The notes under the pieces: model-generated | What the model was told of the DNA's origin: nothing | What the model saw: the letters and a program-made list of their open reading frames with translations, nothing else | The model's database searches: none | Origin: an uncultured Collinsella sp. | GTDB taxonomy: Bacteria; Actinomycetota; Coriobacteriia; Coriobacteriales; Coriobacteriaceae | Length of the DNA stretch: 22,028 nucleotides | NCBI GenBank assembly: GCA_902492855.1 | Contig: CABUMU010000018.1 | Span: 1-22,028, forward strand | Reading direction: 5' to 3' | Position numbers and translations under genes: made by a program | Shown: positions 15,038-22,028 of the stretch, piece after piece | Layout: each line of letters opens with the position of its first letter | Position numbering within the stretch: the stretch's first letter is position 1

Positions 15038-18000
15038 ATGAAAGCGAATTCAGACAAATCTAAGCAGAGTAATAAAGCGACGCGCCGTGTACTGGCAGGC
15101 GTTTTGTGCGGAGCCTCCGTGTTGAGCCTGGTACTGTCGCTCGTCATGCCTCCGATCTCGCAGGCCATTGCCAACGATGATCAGACAGTTTCTGCCGAGG
15201 AAACTGTGATGGGGGGTTCCTCAAGTGAGTCTACTGATGTAGACAACACCAACAACGGGGATACCGACAACCAGAATAGTGACGACGCTGAGGGTGGCGA
15301 GTCTGGCGACGCTGCCGCGGCGGGCCCGTCATCCGATGATGCGGGCGCCAAAAGTGCCGAGCAGCCTGCGGATGATGGCGCCAATGATGAGAATGATGTC
15401 ATGCCGACCGCAGCGGACGGCTTTACCGAGCTAAATCAAAGCAACATACATAATCAATTCAGAAATGGCGGAACGCCTGGTAACTACCGTCTCATTGGAG
15501 ATCTTGAGTACGCGGACACTATTACGTTCGACCATGACGAAACCGTAATTGACCTTAACGGCCACAAGATTACACATACAAGTGATAGTAATTCCCTGTT
15601 CAATATCACCGGCAGTGCAACGTTAACCGTTATGGACAGTCAGCAAGCTAAAGTGGACGATCCGATCGCCAGCAACTCCGAATGCTCCGACATCACACTC
15701 AGCAAAAACGCCAACCTTGCCTCTGTGGTTTATAAGACTTCTAAAATTCCGGACAAGCTCATATATTACGTAACTGGATCGTCTGTTAATGCAAATGGTA
15801 CCAGCACTACTGAGGCTCTTTATAGACACGAAGTGACTATCGGTGGTGCCATCGTGGCGTGCAACAGCAGCAACAGAGTGAGTCTCATCAATCTCAATGG
15901 TGAGGGCTGTACGTTTAACCTTCAGAGTGGCGTGCTTACTCAAGAGGAAAATCGCAACGTTGGTCACCTTATCCATGCCGAGAATCGCTCTATCGTCAAC
16001 ATGAGTGGCGGATACGTTTGCGGTGCTTCTGTGGGCAGCAGTGGTTGTGGTGCTGGAATTCATGTCGATGGCTCAACCCTGGTGATCTCTGGCGGCGTAA
16101 TCGCTGGTAACTATGCCCCCAGTGGCGGCGGCGTTTATGCCATGAATTCTACGGTAAACATGGTTGGCGGTATTATCTCCGGCAACGGTACAAATAGTTA
16201 TCAAAGAGGTTATGGCGCGGGAATTTGTGCTGTGGACTCTATGGTGACCATTACGAATGGTCACATCACCAATAACAAATACCAGTTCTACCAGGACGCT
16301 GAGAATGACTGGGGGCATCTCGGTTTCGGTTGTCACGGTGGTGGCGGCATTGCTGCCTTTAGCTCCACTCTAGGACAGAAAAAAGGCGGTCTGGTTATTA
16401 GCGGCGGCTACATCACGGGCAACTACTCTGCGGAGGCTGGCGGCGGCGTTTATGCTGGCGCTTGGAATCAAGCTCTTTCCGGGTTTACGTTTTCTGGTGG
16501 AATCATCGCCAGCAATGTGGCGCAAAACTCAGAGGGTGGCGGCATCCGTATCGCTGCGCCTACAGTTGGCGTATTTAATGTGAGCGGCGAGAAAGCCTAC
16601 ATCACTAACAATACGACCAATACCACCAACGACTGGGGCGGCGGTGGCGTATTCGTCCAGGGCAGCAGCGACAATAACGTTCAGCCGGCAAGCCTCGGGA
16701 TATATAACGCGCTGATTGCCAACAATCATGCCAATGGCTTTGGCGGCGGGTTTGCCGCTTGCCCGACTGGTAAGACTGCCATTACCGATACCAATGGCAT
16801 CGCGATTTTCGGTAATTCTGACGGTAAACCTGACGGTAATGGTTATAACCGATCGGGCGGCACCAACGGCAAGAACGATGACGCGGATAAACTCCCTGAC
16901 GGCGGAGGCGGCGAAATAACTGAAGACTTTAAAAATGCCGGTCACCAGGATCTTTTTCTTATTCGCGATAGTACTAACCCTGAATCGCTGCCGTATATCG
17001 CTGCCGTAACAGGTCAGATGCTTGGTGGCGGAGCTGCCAAATGGACGGGCACGATCGACGGTAAGCCTAAGACCATCAGCAAGTATGACGGAGCCCAAGC
17101 CAAGTACATGATTGGCCTAAGGTCCGACTCGTTCGTTGATGATCAAAATGTCGCTATAGGGCTGGCTTCGTTATATATCACAGGCAACAAATCCAACATC
17201 CACGGTGGCGGAATCATGACCAACGGCGACGTTGTCGCCGGCTCCACCAAGGAAGTGAAGGTTTACCCCAAGATGAAGCTCAACGGCACCAAGATGCTTA
17301 AGGGCCGCAATCTCAAGAATAATGAGTTCGAGTTCATGCTGCTCAAGCAGAACAAGATTGTTAACGAGAATGGCGGGACTTCATATACAGCTCCGAGCTT
17401 TGACTCCAATGGCATTCTTCAGCCCAATCGCTGCTCGGTGGTCAATACAGTGAAAAACGATGGGAACGGACAATTCACCTTTGATCTGGGTGAAGTTTAT
17501 GCCGACGACGATCTTGTTTACTACTTGGTAGAGGTTCCGGGCACGGACAAGGACGTTAATTATGACAAGACTATCTACAAGATAGATCCTACAGTTACAG
17601 AGGATCCGACCAAGACGCACGACGTGCTTGGCATTAAATACAAGTACTACACGGTAAGTAACGTAGAGATCACCAAGATGTTTGATGGTAAAACTGAGAC
17701 TTCGGACGTTACACCAACGTCCGAAGATGGTGTTGCATGTGTTGCGCTTACTGGCGGTGCGACCTTCACCAACAAGTACACTCCGTACACTTCCACCGGC
17801 TCTTGGACTCCTAAGGCGACTAAGGTCGTTGAGGGCGGCGAGATGAAGGAGTTTACGCTTCAGCTTGCAACTAACAAGGAGTTCACGGAGAACGTTCAGG
17901 ATAAGTCGACCCAGGCCGCTGGTGATAAGTCCCAGACCCTGAGCTTCGCCGAGATCGAGTACAAACTTGATCAGCTCGACAAGCTCGCGTCTGACTCCAC

Positions 18001-18418
18001 TGGCCGCGGTGCAAACAAGACCTTCACCTATTACGTTCGCGAACAGCAGCCGAGCGCACTGTTTACGAACTACAAATACGATAAGTCGGTCTACAAAATC
18101 ACGGTCACGGCAACTGATCAGTCTGATAAGACGATCAAGTGCGATGTGACTTACACCAAGATCGTCGATGCCAAAGGCAAGCCTATCCCCGAGAACGAGC
18201 AAAAGGCGGTCACCTACGTTCCGGCTAAGGACGAGGCCACTGGCAAGGAACAGAGCGTTCCGGTCTTCACCAACACCTACTCCACCTCTTTGCCCCTTTC
18301 TGGTATTTCGGGCGTCACTCTGACGTACCTTGCCGGCGCGGCGGTGCTTTGCGCTGCTGCGGCCTGGATGCACATTCGTCGCAAGGCGAATGCGAATGGA
18401 GGTGAGCGTCGTGAATAA
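15038..18418 (+). CDS. Large sortase-anchored beta-helix adhesin/pilin with two Spy0128-like domains
   Basis: A 1126-residue surface protein. It has a signal peptide (cleavage predicted after AIA, residue 45) and an acidic Ser/Asp/Asn/Gly-rich linker (about 46-130). A long parallel beta-helix region (about 140-730) is built of Gly-rich turns such as GGGVYA, SGGVIAGN and GGGGVFV. Two Spy0128/FctA-type isopeptide domains follow (about 739-915 and 920-1080), each with a candidate Lys, a Glu and a C-terminal FTN(K/T)Y Asn. The first begins with VKVYPK, which matches the classical pilin motif whose lysine links subunits. The sorting signal is LPLSG (1085-1089), a hydrophobic segment and an Arg/Lys tail. 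GGGGAGGAG precedes the ATG. It overlaps the next gene by 8 nt. It is probably the tip adhesin or a major shaft-linked adhesin; the ligand is unknown. Confidence 0.88.
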   Translation: MKANSDKSKQSNKATRRVLAGVLCGASVLSLVLSLVMPPISQAIANDDQTVSAEETVMGGSSSESTDVDNTNNGDTDNQNSDDAEGGESGDAAAAGPSSDDAGAKSAEQPADDGANDENDVMPTAADGFTELNQSNIHNQFRNGGTPGNYRLIGDLEYADTITFDHDETVIDLNGHKITHTSDSNSLFNITGSATLTVMDSQQAKVDDPIASNSECSDITLSKNANLASVVYKTSKIPDKLIYYVTGSSVNANGTSTTEALYRHEVTIGGAIVACNSSNRVSLINLNGEGCTFNLQSGVLTQEENRNVGHLIHAENRSIVNMSGGYVCGASVGSSGCGAGIHVDGSTLVISGGVIAGNYAPSGGGVYAMNSTVNMVGGIISGNGTNSYQRGYGAGICAVDSMVTITNGHITNNKYQFYQDAENDWGHLGFGCHGGGGIAAFSSTLGQKKGGLVISGGYITGNYSAEAGGGVYAGAWNQALSGFTFSGGIIASNVAQNSEGGGIRIAAPTVGVFNVSGEKAYITNNTTNTTNDWGGGGVFVQGSSDNNVQPASLGIYNALIANNHANGFGGGFAACPTGKTAITDTNGIAIFGNSDGKPDGNGYNRSGGTNGKNDDADKLPDGGGGEITEDFKNAGHQDLFLIRDSTNPESLPYIAAVTGQMLGGGAAKWTGTIDGKPKTISKYDGAQAKYMIGLRSDSFVDDQNVAIGLASLYITGNKSNIHGGGIMTNGDVVAGSTKEVKVYPKMKLNGTKMLKGRNLKNNEFEFMLLKQNKIVNENGGTSYTAPSFDSNGILQPNRCSVVNTVKNDGNGQFTFDLGEVYADDDLVYYLVEVPGTDKDVNYDKTIYKIDPTVTEDPTKTHDVLGIKYKYYTVSNVEITKMFDGKTETSDVTPTSEDGVACVALTGGATFTNKYTPYTSTGSWTPKATKVVEGGEMKEFTLQLATNKEFTENVQDKSTQAAGDKSQTLSFAEIEYKLDQLDKLASDSTGRGANKTFTYYVREQQPSALFTNYKYDKSVYKITVTATDQSDKTIKCDVTYTKIVDAKGKPIPENEQKAVTYVPAKDEATGKEQSVPVFTNTYSTSLPLSGISGVTLTYLAGAAVLCAAAAWMHIRRKANANGGERRE

Positions 18419-20075
18419 GAAAGTTTGCTCCTTCCCGATCTTGTTTGCGCTGCTTGCCCTCCTGATCGGCACCTGCGCGGTTGTGTTCCCCGCTTCCGCG
18501 CAGGCCGCGCCGACCTCGACCGGTTCCATCACGGTGAGCGGCAACGTAGCGCGCAGCTACGACGCCTACCAGATCTTTAGCGCCAACGTCGTCGACGGCG
18601 ACGGCGACGCCAAGATCGCCACCGACCTCGCCTGGGCAAGCGACGCCGTGCGCGACGCCGCGCTGCCCGTGCTGCACAGCGCCGGCATGCCCAATTCCCA
18701 GACCACCGCGCAGGAAGCTGCCGAGTGGCTCAACACCGATTCCCACCTTACGAGCGCGCTGAGCGCACAGCTCGCTCGTTCCCTCCAGAGCTCTGGCGCC
18801 GTGTCCGTGGCCCTTAACGCGGGCACGACGGCCGAGCTGCCCTGCGGCTACTGGCTCATCGTCGCCGACGACGACGTCATCGCCCAGGACGAGGCCGGCA
18901 CCGCGCCGATCATGGCCCTGGTCGGCGGCAGCGCCGTCACCGTCAAGCCCAAGGCCGCGACGCCCAAGGTGTCCAAGCATGTGCTGGAGGACAGCACCGC
19001 CGCCTGGCAGAAGGCCGCCGACGCCACGGTCGCCGACGACCTGTACTGGCGCCTCTCTGCCACGGTCCCGGCGGGTCTTACCGCCTACGACACCTATACG
19101 GTGCAGTTCGTCGATACTATGAGCGCGGGGCTCGATCCCTCCAAGGTGGTCGCGAGCGTGCGCGTGTACGTGGCGGCGAGTTCGGACGGCGGCTTTGACG
19201 CCGTCTCGGCCGGCAAGGACGGGCGCACCGGCACCGAGCCCACGAAGGGCTGGACTGATATCACGGCCCAGTGCAGGGTCTCGGTCGACGGTAAGACCTT
19301 CACCGTGCGCACCGGTGACCTGATCGCCGCGCTCGGCGGGGCCGACGCCTTTACCGCGGGCGCCCGCGTGGTCGCCGTGTACAACGCACCGCTCAACAGC
19401 GCATGCAACCACGGCATCGCGAAGGGCAACCCCAACGAGGTCTACCTGCGCTATCCGCGCTCGCCCCTCGCCGACCAGTCCGGCGACGCCGGCTTCACCC
19501 GCACGCCGAGCGACGACGCGTGCGCCTACACCTGGGATCTCGCGCTCACCAAGCGCGGCAGCGACGGCGACAAGCCGCTTGCCGGGGCGGTCCTGAGCAT
19601 CGCCGACGACCGCGGCCGCACGCTGGCGGCCGACGGTACGTGGGATGCGGAGGACAAGGCCACCGTCACCACGGGCGAGGACGGCCGCGTGACTGTCTCG
19701 GGCGTGGACTCGGGCAAGCTGGAGGTCCGCGAGCTCAAGGCACCCAAGGGCTACACCGCCTTTGGGGGCACGCGCTCCGTGACGGTCAAGGCCGAGGGCC
19801 TGGACGTCGACCAGGTGGCCGCCGCCAAGCCCAAGCTCACCATCACGGCCGAGTCGCCCCTGCGCGCCGACAGCGCGGACGGGTCGACGGGCAGCCTGGA
19901 GGCGTCGCTCATCAACACGCCCACCGGCACACCCCCTAGCATTACCACCGGAGGCTTTATGCCCTCGACTGGCGATATGGCAATGTACGCCGCGGCCGCC
20001 GCAGCGGTCGCCGGAGCCGCGCTCATCGTGGTCGCGCTCCTGGTCAAGCGGGGAGGTGGCAGCCATAAAGAGTAG
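18411..20075 (+). CDS. Isopeptide-domain pilin with MPSTG sorting motif
   Basis: A 554-residue surface protein. It has a signal peptide (cleavage near AQA, residue 32). An N-terminal domain resembles that of the third pilin (YQIFSANV, TAQEAAEWL, GYWLIVADD, TAPIMALVGG). An isopeptide fimbrial domain follows, with candidate K189 (PKVSKHV) and Asn in GNPNEVYL (N342). A SpaA-like domain has the E-box LEVRELKAPKGY, and the C-terminal sorting signal is MPSTG (517-521). GTG 18411 is favoured: GGAGGTGAG sits just upstream and the start overlaps the previous stop by 8 nt; earlier in-frame starts lack this. The gene is strikingly more GC-rich than both flanking pilins. With a different sorting motif, it may be a minor or wall-anchoring basal pilin. 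Confidence 0.88.
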   Translation: MNKKVCSFPILFALLALLIGTCAVVFPASAQAAPTSTGSITVSGNVARSYDAYQIFSANVVDGDGDAKIATDLAWASDAVRDAALPVLHSAGMPNSQTTAQEAAEWLNTDSHLTSALSAQLARSLQSSGAVSVALNAGTTAELPCGYWLIVADDDVIAQDEAGTAPIMALVGGSAVTVKPKAATPKVSKHVLEDSTAAWQKAADATVADDLYWRLSATVPAGLTAYDTYTVQFVDTMSAGLDPSKVVASVRVYVAASSDGGFDAVSAGKDGRTGTEPTKGWTDITAQCRVSVDGKTFTVRTGDLIAALGGADAFTAGARVVAVYNAPLNSACNHGIAKGNPNEVYLRYPRSPLADQSGDAGFTRTPSDDACAYTWDLALTKRGSDGDKPLAGAVLSIADDRGRTLAADGTWDAEDKATVTTGEDGRVTVSGVDSGKLEVRELKAPKGYTAFGGTRSVTVKAEGLDVDQVAAAKPKLTITAESPLRADSADGSTGSLEASLINTPTGTPPSITTGGFMPSTGDMAMYAAAAAAVAGAALIVVALLVKRGGGSHKE

Positions 20076-20081
20076 CTGGCA

Positions 20082-20100
20082 GCCCCACAGAGAGCGGGGC
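20082..20100 (+). other. Small GC hairpin between pilin genes 2 and 3
   Basis: GCCCC (20082-20086) and GGGGC (20096-20100) form a 5-bp stem 7 nt after the stop of pilin 2, without a T-run. In the 108-bp spacer it could be an mRNA processing or partial attenuation site that sets unequal pilin levels. The evidence is weak. Confidence 0.25.
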
Positions 20101-20183
20101 GAGACGTAGCGAAGTAGATGCTAAGACACAGACAGACAGATTTAGATCAAATGGAATTCGAGCAGAAAGCAGAGGAAAAGAAG

Positions 20184-21821
20184 ATGAGCATGAGCAAGAA
20201 CATCGCACGCCTGGCAGTAACCGCCGGCCTCACAGCAGCGCTGAGCTTCGGCGGTGTCATGGCCCCGGTGAGTATGGCGTTTGCTGCGGAGGCGAACGGC
20301 TCGGTGACCATCGGAAAAGCGTTGGGGAACGATACCGAATTCATGGGTTACAAGATCTTTGACGCTGATGTGGCAAAGGATGAGAACGGCCAGACGCTTG
20401 TGAGCAATATCGCATGGGCGAACGACAAGGTTGGAGCTGCTGTTAAGAAAGCGATTGAGGAATTCGATACGGGCGCCACAATCGCAACCGCCCAGGATGC
20501 TGCGGATTGGATTAGCAACAACGTGATGCACACCGGTGAAACGACTAGCGTAGCATCTGACTCTGCTGCATATAAGATTGCGGCTGCTGTGGCTAAGGTG
20601 ACCGGTCTGGATGATTCAAGTGATTACGCGGCCACTTCGAATGGTGTTGCCAGCAACCTTTCACACGGCTATTGGCTCTTTGTGACTAACGCCCTTACTG
20701 TCGCAGGCACCGAAACCGCCACCGCCCCTATCTTCGCTGTCGTCGGAGATGATCCGGTTTCAATTACCGAGAAGACCAGCATTCCCACTGTCGACAAACA
20801 GGTTCGTGAGGGCGATGCCTGGGGAAAGGTGAGTGACTCGTATATTGGCGAGGAGGTCGAATATAAACTGACTGGCTCCGTTGCGAGCAACATCGACACC
20901 TTCACCAAGTACGAATATACGTTCCAGGATCATCTTTCTGTTGGACTGGAGGCTATCAAGAGCTCCGTTAATGTGACAATTAACGATAAAGTTATAAATG
21001 GCTACACGGTAGACCTTGTGGACACTAAGAACGCTTCTGGGAACCTCACTGGTGGTCAAGACCTGACGATTTCCTTCTCCAATCTTAAGGATGCTGCAAA
21101 AGCTGCAGGCGTGACGCTTACGGGCGGCTCTAAGGTCGTTGTGACCTATAAAGCAAAACTGACCGATAAGGCTGAATACACTGCCACCGGCAACACCAAT
21201 GATGTTAAACTCGTTTATTCGAATAATCCCATGACTAGCGACACCGGTACCTCCACGTCGAAGCGAGTTACCGACCATGTCTTCCGCCTGGATGTGACCA
21301 AGGTCGAAAAGGATAACGAGGGCCAAAAACTTGAAGCTACCTTCCAAGTTAAAATGACCAAAGAGGGAGGGAAAGAGCTTAAGGATAATAGGTGGCTGAC
21401 CCAAACTGGCGGCATTACCGACAAAGAGGAAAAGGCCGGAAAATTCACGACCAGCAAGGGCGCTGACAAGATTTATATCCCTGGTCTTGTTGCAGGAACG
21501 TATGAGATTACCGAATGCAATACTCCTGCTGGTTACAACACCCTTGCTCCGTTTACCATTACGGTGGATCCGACATACGACGAGAATGGCACTCTGACGG
21601 GACTCGATGTAACGCCCAGCAATACCGAAATGGTTACTCCCAGTACTACAAATGACGCGACCATTCCTGTCACCATCAAGAACAAGAAGGGCTCCGGCCT
21701 CCCACTCACCGGTCTTAACGGCGTGACCTTCACTTGGATCGCTGGTGGCGCGGTGCTGTGTATCGGCGTGGCACACCTCATCCGCAGCCGTAAGCAGGCT
21801 GAGGAGTCCGAGCAGGAGTAA
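20184..21821 (+). CDS. Isopeptide-domain fimbrial protein with LPLTG motif, probable backbone pilin
   Basis: A 545-residue surface protein: signal peptide (cleavage near AFA-A, residues 34-35), N-terminal pilin domain (GYKIFDADV, TAQDAADWI, GYWLFVTN), and an isopeptide fimbrial domain. Candidate K205 lies in PTVDKQV, an Asp in YTFQDHLS and candidate N339 in GNTNDVKLVY. A SpaA-like prealbumin fold with E-box YEITECNTPAGY and the sorting signal LPLTG (506-510) follow. Domain order and size match major backbone pilins of sortase-assembled pili. The ATG at 20184 has AGAGG 8 nt upstream; the open frame to 20118 would add a charged, non-signal N-terminus. The C-terminal signal resembles that of the beta-helix adhesin, not that of pilin 2. 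A strong terminator follows 100 nt downstream. Confidence 0.9.
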   Translation: MSMSKNIARLAVTAGLTAALSFGGVMAPVSMAFAAEANGSVTIGKALGNDTEFMGYKIFDADVAKDENGQTLVSNIAWANDKVGAAVKKAIEEFDTGATIATAQDAADWISNNVMHTGETTSVASDSAAYKIAAAVAKVTGLDDSSDYAATSNGVASNLSHGYWLFVTNALTVAGTETATAPIFAVVGDDPVSITEKTSIPTVDKQVREGDAWGKVSDSYIGEEVEYKLTGSVASNIDTFTKYEYTFQDHLSVGLEAIKSSVNVTINDKVINGYTVDLVDTKNASGNLTGGQDLTISFSNLKDAAKAAGVTLTGGSKVVVTYKAKLTDKAEYTATGNTNDVKLVYSNNPMTSDTGTSTSKRVTDHVFRLDVTKVEKDNEGQKLEATFQVKMTKEGGKELKDNRWLTQTGGITDKEEKAGKFTTSKGADKIYIPGLVAGTYEITECNTPAGYNTLAPFTITVDPTYDENGTLTGLDVTPSNTEMVTPSTTNDATIPVTIKNKKGSGLPLTGLNGVTFTWIAGGAVLCIGVAHLIRSRKQAEESEQE

Positions 21822-21921
21822 CGCTCGCTCACCCATCCCTTTGGCAGGTGGGATGTGATGGCCATGAGACTTGCGGACACTTTTCTCGTCCATCCACTTT
21901 CTTGCTTTGCCATTCTCTTTT

Positions 21922-21960
21922 CGGGGCAGACTCCGCACTGGAGTTTGCCCCGTTCTTTTT
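21922..21960 (+). terminator. Strong intrinsic terminator of the pilus operon
   Basis: CGGGGCAGACTCC (21922-21934) pairs with GGAGTTTGCCCCG (21940-21952), 13 bp with one G-U wobble, around loop GCACT, followed by TTCTTTTT. It ends the operon directly after the third pilin, before any sortase gene. Confidence 0.92.
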
Positions 21961-22028
21961 GGGATAACGCAGCGGTAGTGTCGAGAAAGTTGGTGTAGAG
22001 CCCCATCCGAAGCGAGTCGGCCCGGCGT
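21961..22028. other. Window edge, possible insertion-sequence end
   Basis: No gene can be called. Read on the minus strand, GGGGCTCTACACCAACTTTC followed by TCGACA resembles the terminal repeat style of ISL3-family elements. The second end and a transposase would lie outside the window, so this is only a suggestion from recollection. Confidence 0.2.

Noticed and set aside
18315..20066. 583-codon open frame antisense to pilin 2
   Set aside because: Low-complexity Gly/Arg/His/Val composition, no domain and full overlap with a well-supported pilin; a by-product of high GC.
21834..21855. CATCCC/GGGATG hairpin as the pilus terminator
   Set aside because: Only 6 bp with a 10-nt loop and no T-run; the 13-bp hairpin at 21922-21960 is far stronger.

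Overview
The window looks like a chromosome segment of a high-GC Gram-positive gut bacterium of the Coriobacteriia, most likely Collinsella or a close relative. This rests on GC-rich coding bias, sortase-anchored pilins with isopeptide domains, a hypothetical family I recognise from Coriobacteriia (N-terminal LSHKTA motif, C-terminal PD-(D/E)XK-like domain), and abundant short palindromic intergenic repeats. The genus is inferred, not proven. I see no rRNA, tRNA, CRISPR array or intact transposase gene.

Layout. 1-388: non-coding leader with a hairpin and a 203-bp MITE-like element ending in 29-bp perfect inverted repeats. 389-2617: ligA (NAD-dependent DNA ligase), closed by a bidirectional terminator. 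On the minus strand follow a short 3' gene remnant (2675-2767) and a MATE efflux pump (2773-4119). The MATE promoter has a MerR-type dyad. Divergent from it, 4378-8098 encodes a heterodimeric ABC exporter, two half-transporters overlapping by 8 nt, one with a degenerate and one with a canonical ATP site. 8314-9351 encodes a nuclease-like protein of unknown role, flanked by two nearly identical 61-bp palindromic repeats in the same orientation. 9585-11943 carries molybdenum cofactor genes: moaA and a moaC-mobB fusion, then two tandem terminators. 12209-13495 is an MFS transporter behind an operator-like dyad promoter and a leader with two mutually exclusive hairpins; a third 61-bp palindrome, inverted, follows its stop. 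13712-14533 is a Cof-type HAD phosphatase. An AT-rich spacer of about 500 bp leads into a three-gene pilus operon (15038-21821) that ends at a strong terminator.

How the genes work together. MATE, ABC pair and MFS form a transport/efflux-rich block with distinct regulatory signals. MoaA and the MoaC domain make cyclic pyranopterin monophosphate from GTP, and the MobB domain belongs to the late guanylylation step. The pilus operon encodes a large beta-helix adhesin with two Spy0128-like domains (LPLSG signal), a second pilin (MPSTG) and a third, probably backbone, pilin (LPLTG). No sortase lies in the window, so the enzyme that polymerises them must be encoded elsewhere.

Most notable points: the 61-bp palindrome family bracketing a nuclease-like gene, the GGG-CAGG-loop hairpin family, the MFS leader, the compositional mosaic of the pilus operon with its three different sorting motifs, and the orphan gene 3' end beside the MATE gene.
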